This document shows positions 1-9,202 of a stretch of DNA of 64,000 nt, in pieces. The translations under genes were made by a program, and so were the position numbers. How positions within the stretch are numbered: position 1 is the stretch's first letter; each line of letters begins with the position of its first letter. Below the pieces are notes generated by a model that did no database searches, was not told the DNA's origin, and worked only from the letters and a program-made list of their open reading frames with translations. Source of the stretch: Caldora sp965222765 (GTDB lineage: Bacteria > Cyanobacteriota > Cyanobacteriia > Cyanobacteriales > Coleofasciculaceae); contig CBDCVG010000039.1 of assembly GCA_965222765.1 (NCBI GenBank), forward strand, positions 1 through 64,000. Reading direction: 5' to 3'.

Positions 1-749
1 AAGCTGAGCTGAAAACAATCTTAAAGGAAGGTGAAAGATCAAAGGCCAAGATGATCGAAGCGAATTTGCGCCTTGTAGTTGCGATCGCTAAAAAATATCA
101 GAAGCGCAACATGGAGTTTCTGGATTTAATCCAGGAAGGAACTTTGGGCTTGGAGCGAGGGGTTGAGAAATTTGATCCAATGCGAGGCTACAAGTTCTCA
201 ACCTATGCCTACTGGTGGATTCGTCAAGCGATTACCCGCGCGATCGCTCAGCAAGCCCGTGCTATTCGACTACCCATTCATATCACTGAAAAGCTCAACA
301 AAATCAAGAAAGTCCAACGGGAATTATCTCAGAAATTAGGACGTAACCCCAAACCGGCAGAGATTGGTAAGGAGTTGAATTTAGACGCCGCTCAGGTGCG
401 GGAATTTTTGAGCATGGCTCGTCAACCGATTTCCCTTGATGTTCGGGTTGGAGATAATCAAGATACTGAGCTTTCTGATCTCCTCGAAGATCATGGTCCG
501 ACTCCCATACATTACACTACCCAGGAGTCCCTACGGCAAGACCTAAACAACCTCCTAGCTGAACTAACTACCCAGCAAAGAGAAGTCCTAGCGCTGCGCT
601 TTGGGTTAGAAGATGGCAATGAGCTGTCTCTGGCAAAGGTAGGTCAGCGGCTTAACCTCAGTCGCGAGCGGGTGCGCCAGTTAGAACACCAAGCCTTGGC
701 TCAGTTACGACGTCGTAATCGGAATGTCCGGGAATATATAGCCAGCTAG
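1..749 (+). CDS. RNA polymerase group 2 sigma factor, 5' end outside window
   Basis: Sigma-70 family factor that directs RNA polymerase to promoters. The frame stays open to the first base of the window, so the ATG at 51 is internal and the true start lies upstream. Region 2 is visible (ANLRLVVAIAKKY, DLIQEGTLGL, then FSTYAYWWIRQAITRAI for -10 recognition and melting), then region 3 (RLPIHITEKLNKI) and region 4 with its helix-turn-helix (LSRERVRQLEHQAL). The sequence is typical of cyanobacterial RpoD-like group 2 factors (SigB/C/D/E). The missing N-terminus prevents assignment to one of these. A hairpin with a T-rich tail follows the stop. Confidence 0.93.
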   Translation, partial: AELKTILKEGERSKAKMIEANLRLVVAIAKKYQKRNMEFLDLIQEGTLGLERGVEKFDPMRGYKFSTYAYWWIRQAITRAIAQQARAIRLPIHITEKLNKIKKVQRELSQKLGRNPKPAEIGKELNLDAAQVREFLSMARQPISLDVRVGDNQDTELSDLLEDHGPTPIHYTTQESLRQDLNNLLAELTTQQREVLALRFGLEDGNELSLAKVGQRLNLSRERVRQLEHQALAQLRRRNRNVREYIAS

Positions 750-1300
750 ATCAATTCAGTACCAATTACCTATAAAATAGGAGTAGTAGTAATCAAATGC
801 TACTACTTCTATTTTGGTAAAAATTTGTAGTTTTTTTTTTATAAAAAACTCTAATTTTGAGAGCTTTTTTATAGATTTGTAAAGGTTTTGCTAAATCTCA
901 ACTTCTGCTGTTGAAGCTTTCCATTGGATAAAAAGTTGAAGCTCTTACTGACACAATAACCATTTGGACGAGCCAGCACTCAGTCCATCAGGGGAATTAC
1001 CACTTAGAGCCTCCTTGTTAACTTTAATTAACAGGGATGCTCATTACGCCGATATCTGGCTATTTAGAAGAGTTGGAGACAAGATAGAGTACTAGGTGTG
1101 ACGGTTAATGAACCGGTCTGAGGAGGTCTAACAATAGTACCTTTCGATATTACATCTATTTATAAGATGTTGAGCAAAATCACCCTGTACTAGGTCAAAT
1201 TTTATTTTTCTCGCTAACTCTGGCTCTGATCTAATGTGCTCTATAACATCAAGGTCATTTTTTCCCAGGGTATTTCAAAGTAAAAAAAGGGGTAACCATT
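750..1300. other. 551-bp intergenic region
   Basis: No convincing gene. Besides the hairpin at 782-814 there is a second imperfect AT-rich hairpin at 843-870 (AAAAAACTCT against AGAGCTTTTTT). The rest (about 900-1290) should hold the promoter of the exported repeat protein, but I cannot place -35/-10 boxes with confidence. Confidence 0.4.
782..814 (+). terminator. hairpin after the sigma factor gene
   Basis: AGTAGTAG (782-789) pairs perfectly with CTACTACT (800-807) around a 10-base loop, followed by TCTATTTT. It lies about 30 bases after the sigma factor stop and looks like a factor-independent terminator with a mediocre T tract. Confidence 0.5.
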
Positions 1301-2269
1301 GTGATTAACAGATTAATTAGATATTTTGGGTCGCAACGTCAGCTGGTTCATTGTTGGGAATTGCCTTTGATCGGCTTACTCCTAACAGTAGGATTGACAA
1401 CGAATGCATCAACCCTGGAAACCCCAGATTCAAAGCAATTAAAGGAAACTAATAATTCTCAACAGTTAGAGGAAACTAATAATTCTCAGCAACTAGAGGA
1501 AACCAATGATTCTCAACAGTTAGAGGAAACTAATAATTCTCAGCAACTGGAGGAAACTAATGATTCCACTGCAATGAGCATACCATTTGGGTTTGCACCA
1601 TCATGGTCTGTTAATTTGAGTGAAGAGGTACCTAATTCGCCAGAGTCAACAAAAACGCAGGAATTTCAAGCAGAGCAGATTCCTCAGGAAGAAGTCGAAG
1701 CTATAATCATCCAACCAGAAGTCATAGATGCTCCTACCCAGGAAGAAGTAGCTATTAACCAAGAACCAGTGCCAGAGGTTTCTACAGAAGAATTAGAAGA
1801 AAAACCAAATTCTCAAGCAGAGGATTTACCAAATACTGATATTGAGGAAGCATTACTTCAGGATACATCTAATGGCACTTACCTCTATGGTCAGTCCTCA
1901 GAGCCAGAGCAAATTGGTCAAGAGTACATAGTTTTTGAAGCAAATCAAGGCAATGTAGTTGGTGCTTTATATATGCCTAGCTCTGAATTCAGCTGTTTTT
2001 ATGGCACATTGGATTCAAATCACCTGAATTTGACTGTTGTCAATCCTTATGACCAAACAGCCATTTCTCACGTAATTGCCCGTGAACAACCTTCTACCAT
2101 TGCTACAGCTGGTGGTCAACTAAACTTAGAGAGTAGCTACGACTCCCTTACTTATCCTCACGCAGTCGGACTCCAAGGATATAAACAGATTAGTGAAGTT
2201 AGCGACAACGATCAGCGTATTTTGGGTATGTGTCGCAGTAACTATCAAGAACAGATTTGGACTCATTGA
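1301..2269 (+). CDS. exported hypothetical protein with nonapeptide repeats
   Basis: 322 residues from a GTG start, preceded by a purine-rich AAAAAAGGGG about 8 bases upstream. A hydrophobic stretch at residues about 20-37 (LPLIGLLLTVGLTT) looks like a signal peptide or anchor. Five tandem nine-residue units of the type NSQQLEETN follow at residues 43-87, then an acidic Glu/Pro/Gln-rich linker to about residue 190. The C-terminal 120 residues form a compact domain with two cysteines (FSCFYGTL, GMCRSNY) like that of other cyanobacterial hypothetical proteins. No catalytic motif is recognised. It is probably periplasmic or surface located, with the repeats acting as a flexible spacer. Confidence 0.7.
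   Translation: MINRLIRYFGSQRQLVHCWELPLIGLLLTVGLTTNASTLETPDSKQLKETNNSQQLEETNNSQQLEETNDSQQLEETNNSQQLEETNDSTAMSIPFGFAPSWSVNLSEEVPNSPESTKTQEFQAEQIPQEEVEAIIIQPEVIDAPTQEEVAINQEPVPEVSTEELEEKPNSQAEDLPNTDIEEALLQDTSNGTYLYGQSSEPEQIGQEYIVFEANQGNVVGALYMPSSEFSCFYGTLDSNHLNLTVVNPYDQTAISHVIAREQPSTIATAGGQLNLESSYDSLTYPHAVGLQGYKQISEVSDNDQRILGMCRSNYQEQIWTH
1427..1561 (+). repeat. five 27-bp coding tandem repeats
   Basis: Five in-frame 27-bp units encode DSKQLKETN, NSQQLEETN (twice), DSQQLEETN and NSQQLEETN. Units differ by few bases (CAACAGTTAGAG against CAGCAACTAGAG), so copy number may vary between strains. Confidence 0.85.
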
Positions 2270-2290
2270 TACTGTAGTTTTGCATATAGA

Positions 2291-2339
2291 AGCGATCGAT
2301 GTTTGGCAAACGATTCCATTTTGCCAAACATCGATCGCT
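2291..2339. repeat. 20-bp perfect inverted repeat with HIP1-like ends
   Basis: The 20-base arm at 2291-2310, starting AGCGATCGATG, is exactly complementary to 2320-2339 around a 9-base loop. It lies 20 bases after the exported protein's stop and may act as a terminator or RNA stabiliser, although no T run follows. Both arms contain CGATCG, the HIP1 core. Confidence 0.8.
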
Positions 2340-2380
2340 GATTAATTCTTCTAATTCCCAATTCTTAATTCTCTTCCAGG

Positions 2381-2473
2381 TCAGGACTTACGCACCTACA
2401 CCACATATAGATTCAAAGGTGCGTTACACTACGCTAACACACCCTACAGATAGAGGCTTTGCGTAAGTCCTGA
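2381..2473. mobile_element. 93-bp MITE-like element, AGGACTTACGCA family
   Basis: Perfect 14-bp terminal inverted repeats: TCAGGACTTACGCA at 2381-2394 and its complement at 2460-2473. It has no coding capacity. Related elements lie at 32807-32921 and 51668-51781, with a degenerate one at 50356-50453. It sits in the 2270-2731 gap, whose remainder (2474-2731) holds the promoter region of the dnaJ-like gene and nothing else I recognise. Confidence 0.75.
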
Positions 2474-2731
2474 GGTGTGGAAATTGCGATCGCACCTGTG
2501 AGGAAGAACGAACTTACAAAACTAAAGAGTTTTGCTAACCTAGCGTTGAGGTATATATACAAATAACCTAACCTGGGAATTTTCTTCCTTGCTGCTTGCC
2601 TTGTAGCAATTACGGAGGCGGGAAACAGCCAAAGTGTGGATTTGCTTAGGTGTGGAGACAGTTGGAAAATTGCTATAGCAGTGCAAAGCCAAACTGAGAC
2701 TAAATCTTAATAATATAGGAGACCCCCTTAC

Positions 2732-3745
2732 ATGGTTGCGACCGACTTCAAAGACTATTACGCCATCCTGGGAGTAAGTAAAAATGCTAATGCTGATGAG
2801 ATTAAAAAGAATTTTCGGCGTTTAGCACGAAAATACCACCCGGATATGAACCCTGGTAATAAACAAGCAGAGACCCGTTTTAAAGAAATCAACGAAGCTT
2901 ACGAAGTTTTATCTGATCCAGAAAAACGTAAGAAGTATGACCAATTTGGTCGGTACTGGAAGCAAGCCGGACAAGGATGGTCTCCTAATGGTGGTAGTGC
3001 AGGTTTTGATGTCGGTGGCTTTGATTTTGGTGCCTATGGCAGTTTTGACGAGTTCATTAATGAATTGCTAGGTAAATTCTCTACTGGTGCTTCTAGAGGT
3101 TCTAATCAAACTTACACCTATAGTCCTGGTACAGGTGGTTCTACCAAATTTACTGACTTTGGTAACTATAGCAACTCCTCTGGCTTTAACAATACCCCTA
3201 AAACTACAAGTGTAGATCAGGAAGCAAATATTACTCTTAGCTGGTCTGATGCCTTTAAAGGTGTCCAAAAACGTCTTAATCTAGGTAGTGAAGTTATAGA
3301 AGTTCGGATTCCCCCTGGTGTGAAATCTGGAAGCCGTATTCGTATCCGGGGTAAAGGTCAGTTAAACCCTCGTAGCCAAAGACGGGGAGATTTATACCTA
3401 AATGTGGAACTCAAGCCTCACCCTTTCTTTCAGTTCGACGGAGATAATATCCTTTGCGAAGTGCCGGTGACGCCAGATGAAGCAGTTTTAGGAACATCGG
3501 TTGAAGTACCAACTCCAGATGGTAAAGTTAGTGTCAATGTTCCTGCTGGTATTCGTTCTGGTCAATCTCTGCGGCTGCGTGGTAAAGGCTGGTCTACTGT
3601 CAAAGGTGAGCGCAGTGATCAGCTAGTGCGAGTTATGATCGTTACCCCAAAAGATATAACTCAGCGTGAGCGGGAGTACTACGAAAAAATCCGTGAGATC
3701 CGCAGTTTCAATCCTCGCAGTTACTTGTCACAGATTAAGCTTTAG
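2732..3745 (+). CDS. DnaJ/CbpA-type Hsp40 co-chaperone
   Basis: 337-residue J-domain protein that stimulates DnaK ATPase and delivers unfolded clients. The J domain covers residues about 8-73 with the essential HPD at 36-38. A Gly/Phe/Ser-rich linker follows (about 80-165), then the two-barrel DnaJ C-terminal domain (IRIPPGVKSGSRIRIRGKG, later VPAGIRSGQSLRLRGKG). The cysteine-rich zinc finger of classical DnaJ is absent, so it is a type II (CbpA-like) protein, common in cyanobacteria alongside true DnaJ. The start is supported by TAGGAGA about 9 bases upstream of the ATG. It appears to be monocistronic, with hairpins after the stop. Confidence 0.93.
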   Translation: MVATDFKDYYAILGVSKNANADEIKKNFRRLARKYHPDMNPGNKQAETRFKEINEAYEVLSDPEKRKKYDQFGRYWKQAGQGWSPNGGSAGFDVGGFDFGAYGSFDEFINELLGKFSTGASRGSNQTYTYSPGTGGSTKFTDFGNYSNSSGFNNTPKTTSVDQEANITLSWSDAFKGVQKRLNLGSEVIEVRIPPGVKSGSRIRIRGKGQLNPRSQRRGDLYLNVELKPHPFFQFDGDNILCEVPVTPDEAVLGTSVEVPTPDGKVSVNVPAGIRSGQSLRLRGKGWSTVKGERSDQLVRVMIVTPKDITQREREYYEKIREIRSFNPRSYLSQIKL

Positions 3746-3799
3746 CAGCTTCGGCGAGAGGCTCCACGTCTCAAGCTTCTCTTGGTGAGCGTGGGATGA

Positions 3800-3865
3800 A
3801 TCCCCAGTGCGTACAACGCAGTTGGGGATAGTTAATTGACTTTCCCCCGCTTTTTTAACGGGGGA
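3800..3865 (+). terminator. two consecutive hairpins after the dnaJ-like gene
   Basis: ATCCCCA (3800-3806) pairs with TGGGGAT (3823-3829), extended inside by TGCG/CGCA. TCCCCCG (3843-3849) pairs with CGGGGGA (3859-3865). They probably end the dnaJ-like transcript. The surrounding text (GGTGAGCGTGGGATGAATCCCC) also resembles right ends of IS200/IS605-type elements, so this could be a transposon remnant. Confidence 0.45.
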
Positions 3866-3915
3866 TTAATCCAAAAGATTAGAACTTTTCCTGACTATTC
3901 TTAAATAACAAAGCT

Positions 3916-4149
3916 CTAACTTTCACCTTTGATCAGCGCTGCTGCTGCTGCTTGTAAAGAAGGATAGTTATCTTCAGGTTGACCGTTGATATAGTATTTA
4001 TGATCTACGGATTCACAAATATTACCAACTACCTCCCCATTGTTTCCATAGACTGCCAATAGCTGTTCAATGTTATCAGATTCAAAGCCTTGGAGAATCG
4101 AATCCCAGTCACTTTTTTTAACTGCGCGAATTTGAATTGTTTCGTCCAT
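3916..4149 (-). CDS. small hypothetical protein (77 aa)
   Basis: 77 residues with no motif I can name. It opens MDETIQIRAVKKSDWDSIL and ends in an alanine-rich helix (SLQAAAAALIKG). It is acidic at the start, soluble, and has no signal peptide or membrane segment. AAAAGGAG lies about 8 bases before the ATG on the minus strand and supports the start. It stands alone between convergent dnaJ-like DNA and the redoxin gene, and may be a cyanobacterial lineage-specific protein. Confidence 0.6.
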   Translation of the reverse strand: MDETIQIRAVKKSDWDSILQGFESDNIEQLLAVYGNNGEVVGNICESVDHKYYINGQPEDNYPSLQAAAAALIKGES

Positions 4150-4241
4150 ACCATTAACTCCTTTTACAATCTACTCTAGACGAACTATAGTTGTTTTTCC
4201 TCAACAATGAAAATCCCTATTCCCTATTTTTCAACAGGAAT

Positions 4242-4784
4242 TTAGAGTTTTCCGATTACCTCTAGCAGCATGTCAACTTCTGCATTAGGTGACAGAAAAG
4301 AAAACAGGTGTTTAAAGCAGAGTTTCCCACAGCTGTCTAGGAGAAACTGGGCAGGTAGTGGAGCGCCAAGTGCCTGACCAACTTGATATTTTTGGAAGAT
4401 GCTACAGTTAGGGTTACTCAGGAGAGGCATCTGTAAACTCAGGTCTTTGACTACTTTTTGGCTTTGCTGGAGGTCTGTACTAGTGATCATCAATACCTCA
4501 ACTCCCTTCTCTTTAAAGCGATGGTAGTTTTCATTCATCCCTTTAATATGAGGAAAGCACAGGGGACAATATTGTTTTTCGGTAAAGATGCGGGTAAAAG
4601 CAAGGATTACAGGTTGCTTACTTCGGTAATTAAACAACCTTACCTGACGGTTGTTGGTGATATCAGGTAACTCAAAGTCAGGAGTTGTTCCCCCTAGTTT
4701 GAGACTATTGGTAGCCGGTACTGGAACAAAATTACGGAAGAAGCGCTTATTGAATAAACCGCTAAAGTCAGTAGAAGTCAGCAT
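4242..4784 (-). CDS. peroxiredoxin-like (redoxin) protein
   Basis: 180-residue thioredoxin-fold protein of the AhpC/TSA superfamily. Residues about 28-60 (GTTPDFELPDI) form the usual entry strand. The active-site region reads EKQYCPLCFPHI with cysteines at 73 and 76, a CxxC in place of the PxxxTxxC of true 2-Cys peroxiredoxins. A thiol-disulfide or atypical peroxidase activity is therefore likely but unproven. It is cytoplasmic by sequence. The next gene on the same strand upstream is the typical 2-Cys peroxiredoxin, but a 236-bp gap with heptamer repeats separates them, so an operon is uncertain. Confidence 0.75.
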   Translation of the reverse strand: MLTSTDFSGLFNKRFFRNFVPVPATNSLKLGGTTPDFELPDITNNRQVRLFNYRSKQPVILAFTRIFTEKQYCPLCFPHIKGMNENYHRFKEKGVEVLMITSTDLQQSQKVVKDLSLQMPLLSNPNCSIFQKYQVGQALGAPLPAQFLLDSCGKLCFKHLFSFLSPNAEVDMLLEVIGKL

Positions 4785-4910
4785 CGGGAGTCAATACTCC
4801 TGCAAAAGATATATCTTTGAACCCCAACACATTATGGGGTAAGGTAGCTGCTTAAAAGTAGGCAGGGTTTGGGGTATAAGGTGTAAGGTATGTTTTATAC
4901 TGAATGTGAC

Positions 4911-4962
4911 ATACATAACCCATTACCTAACACCTAACACCTAGCACCTAATACCTAACACC
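4911..4962. repeat. heptanucleotide tandem repeat (ACCTAAC type)
   Basis: Degenerate 7-bp repeats of CCTAACA/CCTAGCA/CCTAATA lie between the redoxin and peroxiredoxin genes. They are one of many period-7 tracts in this window. Confidence 0.7.
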
Positions 4963-5020
4963 CTTCAATGATACTGTTGGGGCTATGTTCTCAAGCTATA
5001 ACTGACCAATCAGTTGAGAT

Positions 5021-5626
5021 TTATACAGCAGAGAAGTAAACTTTTGATTTTACAGGGTCGGGATTCATCGTCTTGTCTCCTGGTTTCCAACCCTCTGGGC
5101 AAACTTCATCAGGATGAGCTTGAACATATTGAATGGCTTTGAGGGTGCGTAGGGTTTCGTCAACACTACGACCAAAGGAAAGGTTGTTAATGGTTGCGTG
5201 TTGAATAATGCCATCTTTGTCGATGATGAACAAACCACGCAGAGCTACACCTGCGTCAGGGTCGAGGACATTGTAAGCTGTGCTAATTTCTTTTTTGATA
5301 TCAGAAACTAACGGATAGTTCAACTCACCAACACCACCACTTTTCCTATCTGTCTGAATCCAGGCGAGGTGGGAGAATTCACTATCAACAGAGACACCGA
5401 GAACTTCAGAGCCTAATTCTTTGAATTCTTCAAAGCGATCGCTAAATGCAGTGATTTCTGTAGGGCAGACAAAGGTAAAGTCTAAAGGATAGAAAAACAA
5501 GACGACATATTTGCCACGATAGTCGGACAGTTTAATTGTCTTGAATTCCTGATCGGCTACAGCTGTGGCAGTGAAGTCGGGAGCCTCTTGACCTACCCGC
5601 AGGCATCCTTCTGTCAGACTACTCAT
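5021..5626 (-). CDS. typical 2-Cys peroxiredoxin
   Basis: 201-residue thiol peroxidase that reduces H2O2 and organic peroxides with electrons from thioredoxin. The peroxidatic cysteine is C54 in FYPLDFTFVCPTEI and the resolving cysteine is C176 in HPDEVCPEGW. The length and the YFSAV C-terminus fit the chloroplast/cyanobacterial 2-Cys family, which works as an obligate dimer or decamer. AAGGAGA lies 8 bases upstream of the ATG and fixes the start. Transcription runs toward the redoxin gene. Confidence 0.96.
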   Translation of the reverse strand: MSSLTEGCLRVGQEAPDFTATAVADQEFKTIKLSDYRGKYVVLFFYPLDFTFVCPTEITAFSDRFEEFKELGSEVLGVSVDSEFSHLAWIQTDRKSGGVGELNYPLVSDIKKEISTAYNVLDPDAGVALRGLFIIDKDGIIQHATINNLSFGRSVDETLRTLKAIQYVQAHPDEVCPEGWKPGDKTMNPDPVKSKVYFSAV

Positions 5627-5827
5627 GAAGTAATTCTCCTTAAATTCTCTAGTGTGTGAGTTCGAGTTAAGTTACCGATCAATTTATAACTACCTTATTG
5701 GTACTGGTAACAACTGATTATTTACGAACCGTTACAAATGTATCATACTCATAACGATTACGGATGAGAGTCTGGCTGGGAATTTTAGAACTTAGAATTT
5801 GGAATTTAGAATGGGGAAAGAATCGCT

Positions 5828-7925
5828 GTGAAGGATTTAGATAGGCGGGAATGGCTGTTAACCAATGGTTTGGGCAGTTTTGCCAGTGGTACAGTTTGTG
5901 ATGCTCGTACTCGCACTTATCACGGCTGGTTAGTGGCAGCTCTAGAGCCCCCGGGACACCGTACTCTGTTGCTCTCTCATCTCGATGCCAGCTTAGAATT
6001 ACGAGAAACAACTTGGGCTCTCTCCACCAATTTCTGGGACGGTGGTAAGCAGATTGAACCCTTAGGTTACCAATTACTGCAATCATTTCAACTAGAGCCA
6101 GTTCCTAGCTGGATTTGGGGTTCTGGACAGTGGCAGTTGACGCGGCGACTGGTGATGCCTTATGACTTAGTTGGGGAAGGGATAGGAGATAGTAATAAAG
6201 ATTCCACTACCAGCCATCAATTCTGTAACCGCGTCTTAGTTCAGTATCGATATGAAGGTAATGAAGTAGCGACACTCAGACTAAGACCATTGATTGCCGA
6301 TCGCGACTTTCACCACCAGCAATCAGCGACGGAAGATTTACAATTCTCCCAATTAGTGTTAGGCGATCGCATCTACCTGCAAGGAATTCGCCCCAATTTG
6401 GTGGGAGTCCCCTGGCAACTGCGTTGGAGTAACGGTTACTATCAACCGGAAGGGGTTTGGTACTGGAATTATTACTATCCAGAGGAAAACTTACGGGGGT
6501 TAATTGATCGCGAAGATCTTTACAGTCCCGGTTACCTTAGTGTGATTTTACACCCGGGAGAGACGGTTACCTTAGAAGCAAGGGTGGGATGGTTGCAATC
6601 AACTCTACCTGAGCTGAATTCTCAGTCATTCGAGCAAGCGATATCAGAAGTCCAAGCACGTCAAAGTAAGTTGTTTTCCTTAGTGCCGGTAGCTTCAGAA
6701 CAAGCTCTTCGTATCCCTGCCCTCTTCCATTCTAATGTCAGTCTTAACGATAACGATTCAACCAACAGTGATCTTCTTTGGCGTCAGCTGTTGCGAGCAG
6801 GAGATCAATTTATTGCTTACCGTGCGTCTATCGATGGACCAACAGTAATTGCCGGTTACCCTTGGTTCAGTGACTGGGGTCGAGATACACTTATTGCCTT
6901 ACCAGGACTGGCTTTAAGTACTGGGCGTTTTGATTTAGCTAAGGGATTACTAGAAACTTTTGGTAGCTATTGTCGTAATGGGTTGATTCCTAATACCTTC
7001 CCAGATAAAGATGTGGAGCCAACTTATAACAGTATTGATGCTTCCCTCTGGTGGATTGAAACCTTAGGATTGTACCTCGAAACAACCCAAGATTGGGATT
7101 TTTTGACTCAGCAATATCCTATCGTGCGGGAAATTTACAAAGCCCATACAGCTGGTTCTCTTTACAATATCCGAGTCGATGCTGCTGATGGACTATTGAT
7201 TTGGGAGGCTCCTAATGTAGCGCTGACTTGGATGGATGCGGTGATTGATGGTAAGCCTGTTACACCACGCCGGGGTAAACCGGTAGAAATTAATGCCTTG
7301 TGGTATTCAGCTTTATGTTGGATCAGCCAGTGGACGGAAAAATTGGCGAGTGAAGAGGCTGCTGATCAAGTGCGTCTGTTACACCATGCTCAACACTATA
7401 CTGAACAGGCTCAACGGGTGAAGGCTTCATTACAAAAGTTTTGGAATCCAGACCAGGGTTACTTTTTTGACACAATTGAACCAGATGATCGACGAAATAC
7501 CCAAATTCGCCCCAATGCGGTTTTAGCTCTTTCACTCTATCACTGTGGGTTTCCTGAGCATCAGGGAAGGTCAGTTTTTGCAAGTAGTTTGCGATCGCCT
7601 TTTGACTCCCTACGGTTTACGTAGCCTTGATCCAGCTGATCCAAACTACATCGGTAACTATAGCGGTAATCGCTGGCATCGTGACACTGCCTATCATCAG
7701 GGTACAGTTTGGAGTTGGTTGATCGGACCATTTATCCGTGCTTGGAAGCGTTTTTATCCCACACAACCGGTTCCCTGGGACTGGCAACCTTTGCTAGAGC
7801 ATCTTCAGCAGCAAGCCTGTCTTGGCTCGATTTCCGAAATTTTTGATGGAGACTCACCTCATGCAGCTCAGGGAGCAACTGCTCAGGCTTGGTCTGTAGC
7901 TGAATTAATTCGCCATTTCTGCTAA
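5828..7925 (+). pseudogene. glycogen debranching enzyme (amylo-alpha-1,6-glucosidase), frameshifted
   Basis: Removes alpha-1,6 branches during glycogen breakdown. From a GTG at 5828 (GGGGAAAG upstream) the frame reads the N-terminal debranching domain (REWLLTNGLGSFASGTV) and the (alpha/alpha)6 catalytic part (YPWFSDWGRDTLIALPGLAL), then stops at 7624. Homology resumes in the +1 frame (LTPYGLRSLDPADPNYIGNY, GTVWSWLIGPFIRAW) to 7925. Removing one T from the run of five at 7575-7579 gives a continuous 698-residue protein of normal family length. The gene is either newly inactivated or carries a sequencing error. Nothing else is decayed, so I favour an error. Confidence 0.88.
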
Positions 7926-7955
7926 CACACTTCAATTTCAGTTCAATTGTTGAAG

Positions 7956-8054
7956 ATACCTCTCTTCTGTCAAACCGGGTTGAAACGTTGATTTGACGTT
8001 GGCTGTAATGCCGGAAATTCGTGGAAATATCCCAGAGTGACAGAAGAGAGGTAT
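7956..8054. mobile_element. 99-bp MITE-like element
   Basis: ATACCTCTCTTCTGTCA (7956-7972) is exactly complementary to 8038-8054, giving 17-bp perfect terminal inverted repeats around 65 bases of non-coding sequence. It lies between the debranching enzyme and the methyltransferase. No other copy is visible in the window. Confidence 0.65.
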
Positions 8055-8134
8055 TCATTTTGCCCACCCTACCAGATCTACAAACCCTGCTATGATAGCC
8101 TATTGATTCTAGCTCAATTGCACAGCAGCAACTC

Positions 8135-9202
8135 ATGACCAGCATTTCTGCGGTAGATTTATTTTGCGGAGCTGGGGGGTTAACCCACGGTTTCCAGCAA
8201 GCAGGTCTTCCTGTAAATACTGGGTATGATATTGACCCCACATGTAAGTTTCCCTACGAGAATAATAACAAAGCAAAATTTATCCTAAAAGGGATAGAAG
8301 AAGTTACTGGTTCTGAATTATTAGAACATTTTCCCTTAGGTGACATCAAGGTCTTGGCAGGATGTGCTCCATGTCAACCATTTTCAACCTATTCGAGGCG
8401 ATACGGTACAGAAAAAGCAGAAAAGTGGAAACTCCTGAAGGATTTTATTCGCCTTGTGCAGGAGTGTAATCCGGAGATTGTTTCTATGGAAAATGTACTG
8501 CAGTTGAGACAGCATAAAGTTTTTCAGGAATTCAGTACTGCCTTGGAACAATTAGGCTACTTTGTGATTTCCTACGAAGTTAATTGTCTTAATTATGGTA
8601 TTCCTCAAACACGCAAGCGGTTAGTCTTTTTTGCCTCGAAGTTTGGGAAAATTAATTTAATTCTGCCAACCCATGATAAGATGAGTTTTAACACAGTACG
8701 AAATACTATTAGTGGTCTTAAACCTCTTTGTGCAGGTCAATCATCCAAAACTGATCAGCTTCATCGTTGCAGTAAGCTCTCAGCTCTCAATCTTCGTCGT
8801 ATTATTGCTTCTAAACCTGGTGGAACTTGGCGAGATTGGCCTGACGATCTGATCGCCAAATGTCATGTTAAAAGTACTGGTCAGACATACCCAGCAGTTT
8901 ATGGTCGGATGGAATGGGATCGACCCGCTCCGACTATCACAACACAGTGTTTTGGTTTCGGAAATGGTCGGTTCGGTCATCCTGAACAAAATAGAGCAAT
9001 ATCCCTTAGGGAAGCTGCATTGTTGCAAACCTTTCCTGCAAACTATGAGTTTGTAGCTCCTGATAAACCTGTAATATTTACAAGTGTAGGGCGATTGATT
9101 GGGAATGCTGTTCCCGTCAAGTTAGGGCAGGTTGTTGCACAAAGTATCATGAATCATATTAAAAAGAAAAGTCAAGGAGTGCTTCTTGATGAGTCCAAGT
9201 AA
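8135..9202 (+). CDS. DNA (cytosine-5) methyltransferase
   Basis: 355-residue C5-cytosine methyltransferase that transfers a methyl group from SAM to DNA. Motif I is DLFCGAGG (residues 8-15), and motif IV is APCQPFS with catalytic C80. Motif VI is MENV, motif VIII is QTRKRLVFFA, and motif IX/X are LREAALLQTFP and GNAVP. The target-recognition region between VIII and IX is about 70 residues, giving one specificity, and the target site cannot be read from sequence. No restriction endonuclease gene is adjacent. Instead its 3' end overlaps by 31 bp the convergent HEPN-DUF262-PIN-ATPase operon, a placement typical of modification-linked defence. Confidence 0.95.
   Translation: MTSISAVDLFCGAGGLTHGFQQAGLPVNTGYDIDPTCKFPYENNNKAKFILKGIEEVTGSELLEHFPLGDIKVLAGCAPCQPFSTYSRRYGTEKAEKWKLLKDFIRLVQECNPEIVSMENVLQLRQHKVFQEFSTALEQLGYFVISYEVNCLNYGIPQTRKRLVFFASKFGKINLILPTHDKMSFNTVRNTISGLKPLCAGQSSKTDQLHRCSKLSALNLRRIIASKPGGTWRDWPDDLIAKCHVKSTGQTYPAVYGRMEWDRPAPTITTQCFGFGNGRFGHPEQNRAISLREAALLQTFPANYEFVAPDKPVIFTSVGRLIGNAVPVKLGQVVAQSIMNHIKKKSQGVLLDESK

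Noticed and set aside
1021..1140. Riboswitch or sRNA upstream of the exported repeat protein
   Set aside because: Some short complementary words exist, but I could not build a convincing conserved structure.
4911..4962. CRISPR-like array
   Set aside because: The units are 7 bp with no spacers. No tract in the window has the 25-40 bp repeat and spacer pattern of a CRISPR array.
5718..6086. 122-codon minus-strand frame opposite the debranching enzyme
   Set aside because: It is a shadow of the well-supported plus-strand gene.
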